Below are positions 16,683 through 23,979 of a DNA stretch of 29,734 nt, piece after piece. Every line of letters begins with the position of its first letter. Within the stretch, counting starts at the first letter, position 1. Origin of the DNA: CAIKOD01 sp035543455 (lineage in GTDB: Archaea > Halobacteriota > Methanomicrobia > Methanomicrobiales > Methanospirillaceae); NCBI GenBank assembly GCA_035543455.1, contig DATKKE010000029.1, positions 1-29,734 on the forward strand, given 5' to 3'. Made by a program: the position numbers and the translations under genes. The notes under the pieces are model-generated. The model made no database searches and was not told the DNA's origin. It was given only the letters and a program-made list of their open reading frames with translations.

Positions 16683-16720
16683 ATTTTAAATATGGTAGAA
16701 ACAAACTTCCTTCTAACAGA
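16683..16720 (+). promoter_or_regulatory. Conserved 38-bp promoter block of amtB2
   Basis: Ungapped counterpart of 14622-14659, identical at 33 of 38 positions: TATA box ATTTTAAATAT, GGTAGAAACAAACTTCC, TTCTAACAGA. Predicted transcription start is about 16716, matching the first base of the leader stem. Confidence 0.6.
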
Positions 16721-16800
16721 GGATCGTGGTACCGTCAGTATTCACAGGGCACACCGCCCTCGATCTACCACCTCTCCAACGGTACCACCTGAATCCTCTG
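16717..16800 (+). ncRNA. Structured 5' leader RNA of amtB2
   Basis: 84-nt leader with an 18-bp long-range stem: CAGAGGAT (16717-16724) with ATCCTCTG (16793-16800), then GTGGTACCGT (16726-16735) with ACGGTACCAC (16779-16788), separated by a 1x4 internal loop. Enclosed are ATTCACA (16740-16746), a hairpin AGGGC-ACACC-GCCCT (16746-16760) and CCACCTCTCC (16768-16777), the same order as in amtB1. The stems differ in sequence but stay paired in both. Another 164 nt, with a GCTGA-ATA-TCAGC hairpin in 16873-16891, separate it from the amtB2 start. Fold drawn by eye. Confidence 0.6.
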
Positions 16801-16964
16801 TATTCCGATATGATCGTTCCCGAAGGGATCGGAAACCGGGACAGGATATGAAACCTGACAGGCAATCGTTATCCGGCTGAATATCAGCTGGTGCACTGGT
16901 ACCCGGTACAGATTGGGTCTGCATCGTTTCCGGAAGGTATAAACTCAAAGTATGGTGAAAATGA

Positions 16965-18170
16965 ATGGCAATTGATACTGGATCCACGGCCTGGCTGCTT
17001 GCTGCTACGGCCCTTGTAATGATCATGACACCCGGGGTAGGATTTTTCTACGGAGGCCTCCTCCGGCGCAAGAATATCATCTCGATGATCGCCCTTTCAT
17101 TTGCAGCGTTTGCACTGGTCAGTATCCAGTGGGTGCTGATCGGGTACTCGCTTGCCTTTGGCACAGGGGGGCCATTAATAGGAGATCTCAGTGCCATCGG
17201 GCTGAATGGCATCGGCATGGACCCGGGACCCTATAGCACGGCGGTTCCGGGCTTGCTCTACATGGTATTCCAGCTCGTGTTTGCAACGGTAACCATGGCA
17301 ATCCTGACTTCCAGTATGGCCGAACGCGTGAAGTTCCCATCATTCATTGTATTCGCACTCCTGTGGACAACTCTAGTGTACGATCCCCTGGCACATTGGG
17401 TGTGGGGCGGTGGATGGGCCCAGCAGTTCGGAGCCCTCGACTTTGCAGGAGGAACGGTAGTCCACATTAGTTCGGGATTTGGTGCTCTGGCCGTTGCATT
17501 CGTTATCGGTAAACGGATGGGTTACGGTGAACATACGATGGAACCTCACAACATACCGATGACACTTCTCGGTGCAGCCCTCCTGTGGTTCGGATGGTTT
17601 GGATTCAATGCAGGGAGCGCTGTGGCAGCAAACGGGCTTGCGGCTAATGCCTTTGTTGTTACCAATACCGCGGCAGCTGCGGGTGCACTTGCATGGATGT
17701 TTGCGAGCTGGTACCACGGTAAACCAAGTTCGCTTGGTTTCGTATCGGGTGCAATAGCAGGCTTGGTAGCGATCACCCCGGCATCAGGGTATGTCACGCC
17801 GATGACATCGATCCTTATCGGTGCTGTCGCGGGTCTGCTCTGTTATGGTGCCATGCTGTTCCGTCTGAACAAAAAATTCGACGAGAGCTGCGATGCATGG
17901 GCAGTCCACGGAATGGGCGGGCTCTGGGGTGCACTTGCCACGGGTATATTTGCAGCGGCAGCGATAAACGGGGCCTCCGGACTACTGGAGGGTAATGTCC
18001 ACCAGTTCATCGCAAATGCTGCAGGGGCTTTTGCTGCCCTTGGTTATGCATTCATCGTCACCTATATCCTGGCATATATCGTTGACAAGGTGATGGGTCT
18101 GCGGGTAACCGAACCAGAGGAATATGTCGGCCTTGATATATCCCAGCACGGGGAGCAGTGTGCCTTCTGA
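16965..18170 (+). CDS. amtB: Ammonium transporter AmtB (copy 2)
   Basis: 401-aa ammonium channel closely similar to copy 1 along its length. Pore residues D159 and H167 (LDFAGGTVVHI) and H315 (DAWAVHGMGGLWG) are conserved; the C-terminal TEPEEYVGLDISQHGE tail, which contacts the channel body, is nearly the same as in copy 1. The start is ATG 16965, 6 nt after GGTGA (16954-16958); an ATG at 16961 is out of frame and ends after four codons. It has its own promoter and a leader of about 250 nt. Ribosome site is weaker than for copy 1, so the two may differ in expression level or condition. Confidence 0.97.
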   Translation: MAIDTGSTAWLLAATALVMIMTPGVGFFYGGLLRRKNIISMIALSFAAFALVSIQWVLIGYSLAFGTGGPLIGDLSAIGLNGIGMDPGPYSTAVPGLLYMVFQLVFATVTMAILTSSMAERVKFPSFIVFALLWTTLVYDPLAHWVWGGGWAQQFGALDFAGGTVVHISSGFGALAVAFVIGKRMGYGEHTMEPHNIPMTLLGAALLWFGWFGFNAGSAVAANGLAANAFVVTNTAAAAGALAWMFASWYHGKPSSLGFVSGAIAGLVAITPASGYVTPMTSILIGAVAGLLCYGAMLFRLNKKFDESCDAWAVHGMGGLWGALATGIFAAAAINGASGLLEGNVHQFIANAAGAFAALGYAFIVTYILAYIVDKVMGLRVTEPEEYVGLDISQHGEQCAF

Positions 18171-18182
18171 AGGTGAAAAAAC

Positions 18183-18512
18183 ATGATGAAAATTGAAGCA
18201 ATAATAAAACCCGAACGGTTTGAATTTGTCAAAAAAGCACTGGAAGAACAGAAAATCTTCGGGATGACCGTTACTGACGTAAAAGGCCGGGGAGACCAGA
18301 AGGGAATCGTCCTCGAGTACCGGGGAGGGAAAATAGAGGTCGACCTGATCCCTAAATGCAAAGTTGAAGTCGTTGTAAAGGATGCCGACGCAGAAAAGAT
18401 CACGAATCTTATCATGAATGCGGCAAGGACAGGAAAGATTGGGGACGGACGGATCTTTGTCTCTCCAGTTGCACAGTCAATCCGGGTACGGACCGGGGAA
18501 ACAGAACAATAA
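18183..18512 (+). CDS. glnK: Nitrogen regulatory P-II protein GlnK (copy 2)
   Basis: 109-aa P-II protein paired with amtB copy 2 (12-nt gap, AGGTGA site at 18171-18176). Gln39, Lys58, the B-loop RTGKIGDGRIF and RVRTGE are conserved. Tyr46 is present but the Tyr51 position is Ile51, so like copy 1 it cannot be uridylylated at the classic site. The C-terminus differs little from copy 1. The two GlnK proteins could form mixed trimers, an inference only. Confidence 0.96.
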   Translation: MMKIEAIIKPERFEFVKKALEEQKIFGMTVTDVKGRGDQKGIVLEYRGGKIEVDLIPKCKVEVVVKDADAEKITNLIMNAARTGKIGDGRIFVSPVAQSIRVRTGETEQ

Positions 18513-18518
18513 ATTCAC

Positions 18519-18524
18519 TTTTTT
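18519..18524 (+). terminator. T-run after glnK2
   Basis: Six T residues 6 nt past the stop codon, followed by ATTAAT; likely transcription end of the nitrogen island. Confidence 0.45.
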
Positions 18525-18658
18525 ATTAATGTAATGCATATTTTCTCTTCAGATCCTGGAATTGCCAGACGATAATGACAATTTAAAAAAAAATGATTTT
18601 CACATGTTCCGGATAAAAAGCATGGTGTTAAATAGTTCTTTTGGGATAACGTTATACT

Positions 18659-19174
18659 TTGCACAACAGAAATCCCACAGGAGCCCAGGACGCAACGTCG
18701 CACACGACTGCGACCATCCTCCTCGTGGCGATCACGATCCTTCTTGCAGTCCTTGTACTGCTGATGTTCAGGATACCGGTTTTCGAATGGGAGAAACCAC
18801 CCTCGTTCCTTGAGATCCAGGCCATTTACAGTGTGAATGAACATGGCGTGCTAAATTATGACAGCCGGGTCCTGCTCTGTCACACAGGAACCGCAAGTCT
18901 TGAAAATGATAACCTGAAAGCGTTGTTCTACCGGAATGATATCCTGTTGCCGAGTCGTATCAGTACAATGAACGGGCATAACTTCATCAAGACTGTCCAT
19001 ATCGGCGTCCAGACCATGGGAGGACTCGGGTGTACCGGACCGACCTGGGAACCTAGGGAAAAAATTGTTATCGATTTCACCGACGGCACATTCCATCCTG
19101 GAGACCGGGTCAGGATGGATGTCTTTTATAAACCTACAGGAGCACTGGTCTCGAGCCATGCTCATACCGCATGA
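18659..19174 (+). CDS. Membrane-anchored protein with type IV pilin-like N-terminus
   Basis: 171 aa. The N-terminus (ATSHTTATILLVAITILLA, near 12-30) followed by VLVLLMF forms one long hydrophobic helix after a short polar head, as in the archaeal type IV pilin N-terminal domain family of methanogens; the rest is probably an extracytoplasmic beta domain. No gene partners for pilus assembly are nearby, so it may be a minor pilin or simply a surface protein. The start is a TTG with no ribosome site; a TTAAATAG element at 18628-18635 would start transcription almost at the TTG, suggesting a leaderless mRNA. Its 3' end overlaps the convergent DUF99 gene by 41 bp. Confidence 0.7.
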   Translation: MHNRNPTGAQDATSHTTATILLVAITILLAVLVLLMFRIPVFEWEKPPSFLEIQAIYSVNEHGVLNYDSRVLLCHTGTASLENDNLKALFYRNDILLPSRISTMNGHNFIKTVHIGVQTMGGLGCTGPTWEPREKIVIDFTDGTFHPGDRVRMDVFYKPTGALVSSHAHTA

Positions 19175-19727
19175 GTCCCCGGGCCGCAAGTCTTGCAACA
19201 CGGATTGGTTCGGGGATTCTCCCGTCGAGAGTGAATTGGTCGCAGATCGTTGCAGCATCGCGTTCAGGGATCCCGAAGGGACGGATATAGATGGTTTTCC
19301 CTGTCTCCAGGTATACCGGGATCCGATCTCCAAGACCCCGGTAGAGGGAAAGACGATATTCGTCATCAGGAAAATGGCGCCTGATATCCGTAAGGAGACC
19401 ATCCGAATTTTCATACGTCACACAGATAACAGGGATTCCCGTCGCTTCATTCACACGTCGGGTATCGATAATATTAAACCAGGAGATGATGCAGCCTCCA
19501 AGCAGGATGATATTGATATCCCTCCGTTCAAAGTCCTGTATTAGAGAAATGACGGCATGGGTGGCGTCAAGTCCTCCCACCGAGACGGAAACAAACCTGA
19601 TACCATCGATATTCCCGTCTTTTCTCATCGAAACACCACAAAGAACCGATTGTTCTCTCCCCGAATAGCTTTCGGCAATACCAAGTGCCCTGGTTCCTTT
19701 TTTGGATGTCAGAGATCCTATGCCCAT
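19134..19727 (-). CDS. DUF99 family protein
   Basis: 197-aa archaeal DUF99 protein. Family features include an N-terminal RALGIAES segment (13-20), VSVGGLDATHAV (48-59) and the FNIIDTRRVNE segment near 84-94. The family is distantly related to endonuclease V and is discussed as a possible nuclease acting on damaged DNA, but function is not established. The ATG at 19727 has only a weak GTGA site upstream. It overlaps the 3' end of the pilin-like gene tail to tail. Not obviously part of an operon. Confidence 0.85.
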   Translation of the reverse strand: MGIGSLTSKKGTRALGIAESYSGREQSVLCGVSMRKDGNIDGIRFVSVSVGGLDATHAVISLIQDFERRDINIILLGGCIISWFNIIDTRRVNEATGIPVICVTYENSDGLLTDIRRHFPDDEYRLSLYRGLGDRIPVYLETGKTIYIRPFGIPERDAATICDQFTLDGRIPEPIRVARLAARGLMRYEHGSRPVLL

Positions 19728-19845
19728 TTCGTTAGTTCACTTCCCGTACGGGGTCTGCTTGTTGATGAAGAGACAGCGTTCGAAAAACCTCTTCCGAACG
19801 ATTGCATGAAAGCACTTATGTCTGGGAATCTAATATAATAATTGA

Positions 19846-20781
19846 ATGAATATTGAAAAAGATAAGGTATGCATCCTTATTCCGACGCTGAATGAAGCCC
19901 CGACCATCAGTGACCTGATAAGAGAATTCCAGTCAGGCGGCTATTCCCGGATCGTTGTTATGGACGGGAACAGCAGGGATCCTACCCGGGAGCTTGCGAA
20001 AGAAGCAGGTGCGCGGGTATTGGTACAATCGGGAAAAGGAAAAGGAAATGCACTTATCGAAGCGTTCGAGGCCATAGACGCCCCATATATCCTGATGCTC
20101 GACGGGGACGGGACATATTTACCAGGGGATGCTGATCGAATGCTCGTCCCACTTTTTGAAGGATATGACCAGACAATTGGGAACCGGCTGATCCCTGATA
20201 ATCAGGCTTCGTTTAGCAGGCTGAACCTGTTTGGCAACCAGATTCTTAACCGTCTTTTTAAAGTTGCCCAGGGGGTGTACCTGTATGATATCCTTTCAGG
20301 TTATCGTGGATTCACCCGTGAATCCGTCAGGCAACTTCATTTAAAGGAGAAGGGATTCGAGATCGAGACCGAAATATCGGCGGAAGCGGTGCGAAATAAC
20401 CAGAGAGTATATGTCGTTCCGATCAGATATTACAAACGTCCCGGCACCCACACCAAACTTAACCCGTTTCATGACGGCCTGAAAATTATGACCACTATTT
20501 ATAAACTCGCACGAATGAACAACCCGATGTTTTATTTCGGCCTTATCGGAGTTATTATCATGATAGGAGGCATTATTACCGGTATATACGTCCTCTCCGA
20601 ATGGCTCCGGCATATTGATCACCTCCCCCTGACGGTTCTCACCGTCCTGTTAGTTGTCGTTGGATTTCAAATCTTTATGTTCGGGGTCATCAGTGATATG
20701 CTCCTTGGTTACCACCGGGAGGTCATGCATGAAATCCACCTGCTTTATGGATCAAAAGAACCGTATAACAAGGAAAAATGA
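19846..20781 (+). CDS. aglJ: AglJ-like dolichyl-phosphate glycosyltransferase (GT2)
   Basis: 311-aa GT-A family 2 glycosyltransferase. ILIPTLNEAPTI (10-21), VVMDGNSRD (37-45) and the metal-binding MLDGDGTY (89-96) are typical of the dolichyl-phosphate sugar synthases, and LYDILSGYRGF (145-155) is typical of the AglJ type that attaches the first sugar of archaeal N-glycans to dolichyl phosphate. Two C-terminal membrane helices (about 223-248 and 261-285) anchor it, active site on the cytoplasmic side. Its lipid acceptor would be made by the cis-prenyltransferase encoded at the start of the window. No clear ribosome site; probably a short leader. A T-run terminator follows. Confidence 0.88.
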   Translation: MNIEKDKVCILIPTLNEAPTISDLIREFQSGGYSRIVVMDGNSRDPTRELAKEAGARVLVQSGKGKGNALIEAFEAIDAPYILMLDGDGTYLPGDADRMLVPLFEGYDQTIGNRLIPDNQASFSRLNLFGNQILNRLFKVAQGVYLYDILSGYRGFTRESVRQLHLKEKGFEIETEISAEAVRNNQRVYVVPIRYYKRPGTHTKLNPFHDGLKIMTTIYKLARMNNPMFYFGLIGVIIMIGGIITGIYVLSEWLRHIDHLPLTVLTVLLVVVGFQIFMFGVISDMLLGYHREVMHEIHLLYGSKEPYNKEK

Positions 20782-20798
20782 TTTAAAACATAATCTGC

Positions 20799-20809
20799 CT
20801 TTTTATTTT
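20799..20809 (+). terminator. T-rich terminator after aglJ
   Basis: TTTTTATTTT shortly after the stop codon, a probable archaeal U-tract terminator. The rest of 20810-20981 contains no gene; TTTATCTTTT near 20941 may be the promoter of the tRNA. Confidence 0.45.
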
Positions 20810-20981
20810 GCACTCGGGTTTTCAAACTATCTCTGGTTTATTGACACTCCCATGGCATTCCCCGAATTTTTCATGCGAAGAAGGATGAATTGAGTGCCGT
20901 TATAGAAAAATACGCAAATAGATGGGTTCTCTAAAAAACCTTTATCTTTTCAAGGCACCAACAGGATAGTGAAATTTCCGG

Positions 20982-21052
20982 GCGATAGTAGTCTAGCGGC
21001 AGGACAGGAGCTTCCCAAGCTTCTAACCCGGGTTCGATCCCCGGCTATCGCA
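20982..21052 (+). tRNA. tRNA-Gly (anticodon CCC)
   Basis: Acceptor arms GCGATAG and CTATCGC pair over 7 bp, with discriminator A at 21052 and no encoded CCA. Anticodon arm GGAGC-TTCCCAA-GCTTC (one G-T pair) gives anticodon CCC; the T arm contains GGTTCGATCCC. No intron. The following ACT-domain gene starts only 7 nt downstream. Confidence 0.95.
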
Positions 21053-21059
21053 CTCATTC

Positions 21060-21740
21060 ATGCCAGACCACCCCGAGGAACTTTTTGCGGTACGGATTAT
21101 TGCCGAGAATTCGAGAGGTGTACTCCGGGATATTACGACGATCGTTGCCCATCATGATGCCAATATCATGATGATCCACCAGGAATTATTCGAGACTGGG
21201 CCGCTTGACAAACTCGCGGAAATTTATGTGGAATTTGAGGGAGGATCCGACATTGACCAACTTATCAGGGAACTCATCACGATCCCTTCGGTCAAGGATG
21301 TCAAGCCATACAAACCGTTCTCGAATATTTTTGGGACGAGGGTAATTATCATCGGCGGTGGTGCGCAGGTGGCACAGGTTGCCCTTGGCGCAGTAAATGA
21401 AGCAGACCGCCACAACATCAGGGGTCAGCGTATTTCCGTGGACACTATTCCTCTTGTCGGCGAGAAAACAGTTGCACAGGCAGTAGATGCGGTGGCGAGA
21501 CTACCCCGGGCGGCAATTCTCGTGCTTGCCGGATCCCTTATGGGGGGAGAGATATCGTTTGCCGTAGACAGGGTCCGCGAAGCCGGTATTCCGGTAATCG
21601 CATTAAAAATGGCCGGAAGCGTACCGGAACATGCCGATCTCGTGGTTACAGACCCTATCCAGGCCGGAGTGTTTGCGGTAATGCACGTCAGCGGGGCGGC
21701 AGTGTTTGACATTCAGCGGGTAAAGGGCCGGGAATTCTGA
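21060..21740 (+). CDS. ACT domain-containing regulatory protein (DUF5612-like)
   Basis: 226 aa. The N-terminus (LFAVRIIAENSRGVLRDIT, 8-26) is an ACT domain, a fold that commonly binds amino acids; the C-terminal part (about 90-226) has an FGTRVIIIGGGAQ stretch and resembles the uncharacterised domain found with ACT in methanogens. It may sense an amino acid, but target and ligand are unknown. The ATG lies 7 nt after the 3' end of tRNA-Gly with no Shine-Dalgarno site, so the mRNA may come from processing of a tRNA-mRNA precursor. Its stop overlaps the next start as TGATG. Confidence 0.8.
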   Translation: MPDHPEELFAVRIIAENSRGVLRDITTIVAHHDANIMMIHQELFETGPLDKLAEIYVEFEGGSDIDQLIRELITIPSVKDVKPYKPFSNIFGTRVIIIGGGAQVAQVALGAVNEADRHNIRGQRISVDTIPLVGEKTVAQAVDAVARLPRAAILVLAGSLMGGEISFAVDRVREAGIPVIALKMAGSVPEHADLVVTDPIQAGVFAVMHVSGAAVFDIQRVKGREF

Positions 21741-22315
21741 TGGATATCATCAGGCAGGCTGTGAAGGTACTAAATGCGGATGGCCTGGTTGTCTACCCTA
21801 CCGAAACGGTGTATGGACTGGGCGGCGATGCTCTTTCCGACGATGCAATCCAGAAAGTATACGAAGCTAAAGGCCGGCTGATATCAAAACCCATATCAAT
21901 TGCGGTCTCTGATTTCGAGATGCTTTGTGCAGTAGGACGTATTGGGGTACCAGAGGAAGATTTCATCAGCCGGTTCCTGCCCGGCCCCGTTACCATTGTT
22001 GTACGGGCTCGTTCCTCGGTTCCTGATATCCTGACGGGCGGTACCGGAATGATAGGGATCCGGTATCCTGATCACCCGCTGGCCTTGCAGCTTATCTCGG
22101 AATTTGACTCTCCTGTTACCGCTACAAGCGCCAATCAGTCCGGAGCAAAAGATCCGGTAACTCCTGATGAATGCCATGTCCTCTATGATATCCTTATCGA
22201 CGGAGGCAGGCTACCTGGTACCCCAAGTACAGTAGTAGACCTGGTCAACCGGATTATCATCAGGAACGGAGCTATCTCTTCAGAAATTGCCCAATGGTTA
22301 TCAGGCTTGGAGTGA
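21740..22315 (+). CDS. L-threonylcarbamoyladenylate synthase (YrdC/Sua5 family)
   Basis: 191-aa YrdC-domain enzyme that makes threonylcarbamoyl-AMP from threonine, bicarbonate and ATP, the first step of t6A37 modification of ANN-decoding tRNAs, completed by Kae1/KEOPS in archaea. Motifs: YPTETVYGLGG (19-29), the KGRLISKPISI nucleotide loop (44-54; family usually has KxRP), SPVTATSANQSG (123-134) and STVVDL (162-167). The Sua5 C-terminal domain is absent, so it is of the short TsaC/YrdC type. It is coupled to the ACT-domain gene and followed by the next gene with a short overlap of its ribosome site. Confidence 0.94.
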   Translation: MDIIRQAVKVLNADGLVVYPTETVYGLGGDALSDDAIQKVYEAKGRLISKPISIAVSDFEMLCAVGRIGVPEEDFISRFLPGPVTIVVRARSSVPDILTGGTGMIGIRYPDHPLALQLISEFDSPVTATSANQSGAKDPVTPDECHVLYDILIDGGRLPGTPSTVVDLVNRIIIRNGAISSEIAQWLSGLE

Positions 22316-22319
22316 CCAT

Positions 22320-23240
22320 ATGATTCAGGCGCGACTGAGGGACTTTATCGAAGACCGTGACGGATGGCTGTATGCAGTCTCCGCGTACGACAATACCGAG
22401 CGTATCGGCTGCATTCTCCGGTACGTCCCCGATAGTACCGGGGATCGTATCGACAAAGCCGGGAGAAGGTTCCGGAAACTCGACTTCGAACCTTCGTACC
22501 GTCTTATTGAACAGGAAAAACCGGAGTATCTCGATATTATTCACAGGGTCCCATGGGACGACGTGAAACAGCTCCTTAAACCTGAAGAAGAACTCCCTGC
22601 AATCACGGGTCGTGATCCGAGGGTTAAAAAACTTGCAGAGTTATTTCCTGTGCCGCGAAGCAGCATGGGCTGCACGGGTTCGCTGCTCTGCGGTCTTGAA
22701 GCTGGCTCCTCCGATATCGATTTTGTCGTTTACGGGAATGATTGGTTTATTGCCCGTGATACCCTGAAACGGGCAGTAGAACATAGAATCCTGGAACCAG
22801 TAAGCGGGGAACTCTGGCAACGGATCTATGATAAAAGGAGACCTGATATCAGCCTCGACGAATTTATCAGGCATGAGGAAAGGAAATGGAACCGCGGACA
22901 GATCGACGATACCTATTTCGACCTTCTCTACACGAGATCCTATGACGATATCGTACAAGCCACGACGCGGGGGGATATTCTCGGCCCCCTTACCATCGAA
23001 GCCGAAGTGACTGATGCTGTCTATTCATTTGATAATCCTGCAGTGTACCGCGTTGACCATTCGGAAATCTCATGTATACTATCATTTACCCATACCTACA
23101 GCGGCCAGGCTGAAAAGGGGGAGATCATTGAGGCACGTGGAATATGCGAACGGCATGGCGAAGAGAACTGGTTGATTGTCGGTACAACACGCGAAGCTCA
23201 TGGCGAGTACATCCTTTCCAAGACCCTGCTTCACCAATAA
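22320..23240 (+). CDS. Nucleotidyltransferase-fold protein of unknown role
   Basis: 306 aa. Residues about 115-140 contain GCTGSLLCGLEAGSSDIDFVV, the GS...DxD signature of the DNA polymerase beta-like nucleotidyltransferase superfamily (G120-S121, D132, D134). N- and C-terminal parts do not match a domain I recognise; the C-terminal 80 aa (beta-rich, with VIDHSEISCIL-like strands) may be a small beta-barrel. The start at ATG 22320 is 7 nt after GGAG within GGAGTGA (22309-22315), while the longer open frame from 22287 overlaps the preceding gene. Translationally linked to the threonylcarbamoyl-AMP synthase gene, so a tRNA or RNA-related role is possible but unproven. Ends 3 bp from the convergent Cas4-like gene. 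Confidence 0.8.
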   Translation: MIQARLRDFIEDRDGWLYAVSAYDNTERIGCILRYVPDSTGDRIDKAGRRFRKLDFEPSYRLIEQEKPEYLDIIHRVPWDDVKQLLKPEEELPAITGRDPRVKKLAELFPVPRSSMGCTGSLLCGLEAGSSDIDFVVYGNDWFIARDTLKRAVEHRILEPVSGELWQRIYDKRRPDISLDEFIRHEERKWNRGQIDDTYFDLLYTRSYDDIVQATTRGDILGPLTIEAEVTDAVYSFDNPAVYRVDHSEISCILSFTHTYSGQAEKGEIIEARGICERHGEENWLIVGTTREAHGEYILSKTLLHQ

Positions 23241-23243
23241 GCC

Positions 23244-23900
23244 TTATCTGTCAGGCAATCGTTCGGAAAGCCGTCTCGGCCCCGGATCGCAGCGTGAATA
23301 ATAGGAACATGATGTACATGGTGCATGCACCGGTTTTTTCGGTATCGTTCCTGCTTCGATATTTCTTGCTGCACGGAGCCCGGAATATAATTTTCTCATA
23401 TCCCCGGGCTGAATCCCGCAGAACCTCGATTCTCCCCCGGGTATATACTCTACGGTCCCTCCCCTGATCTCCTTCCCTGACATTTCCGAAAGGCAAAGTG
23501 CATAGGCGGAGACTTTTATCCTGTCCTGCAAATAAATTCCCGCTACCGGAGGTGTAACCGGTCTGACTATCGAAAAATACGGTGGTTCCTCAAATACCCT
23601 GTCGATTACACCATAAATCCCATATTTTTCCGATTCGACCCTGACATCGTGATCCGAGGCCGTTCGCCATTCTTTTTCGACGCACTGTTTTATACACAAT
23701 TCCAGGAAAGACGCATTATGGCCCCCGATCGCCGGAGAGATGCTGGTTATCTCATCCCATATCGTATCAAAACAGAGAGGTCCGCCGAGGTGGTAGGAGA
23801 TCTGTTTACAGATTGTATATTCCATTGGCTCTTCCCAGCCGGACGAATGCATGAGATATGCCCGCACAGGGCATCGCGAAGCTGCTGCGAGCAGGGACAC
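23244..23900 (-). CDS. Cas4-like (Dna2/Cas4 family) protein with altered catalytic motif
   Basis: 218 aa with the four-cysteine iron-sulfur arrangement of Cas4: C10 in SRCPVRAYL and C195, C198, C204 in CTSCSYYSRC. Between them, GIYGVIDRVFEE keeps the first acidic residue of the PD-(D/E)XK core and QDRIKVSAYALCL the last helix (QxxxY-like), but the expected hhhExK step reads FSIVRP, with neither acidic residue nor Lys. It may therefore be inactive or use other residues. The only usual start is GTG 23900; homologues generally have several more residues before the SxL segment, so the true start could be a nonstandard codon upstream, where the frame is open. No CRISPR array or other cas gene is in the window. 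Confidence 0.75.
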   Translation of the reverse strand: MSLLAAASRCPVRAYLMHSSGWEEPMEYTICKQISYHLGGPLCFDTIWDEITSISPAIGGHNASFLELCIKQCVEKEWRTASDHDVRVESEKYGIYGVIDRVFEEPPYFSIVRPVTPPVAGIYLQDRIKVSAYALCLSEMSGKEIRGGTVEYIPGGESRFCGIQPGDMRKLYSGLRAARNIEAGTIPKKPVHAPCTSCSYYSRCDPGPRRLSERLPDR

Positions 23901-23979
23901 CGGAACTGTCCGTTTATTCAGACTATCAAATCCATTGTACTGTAACGGCGGCGGTAATGATAAGATAGAGGTAATCCGT

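Noticed and set aside
16961..16975. ATG start of a four-codon ORF overlapping the amtB2 start
   Set aside because: It ends at once (TGA) and is out of frame with amtB2; ATG 16965 has the better-placed GGTGA site.
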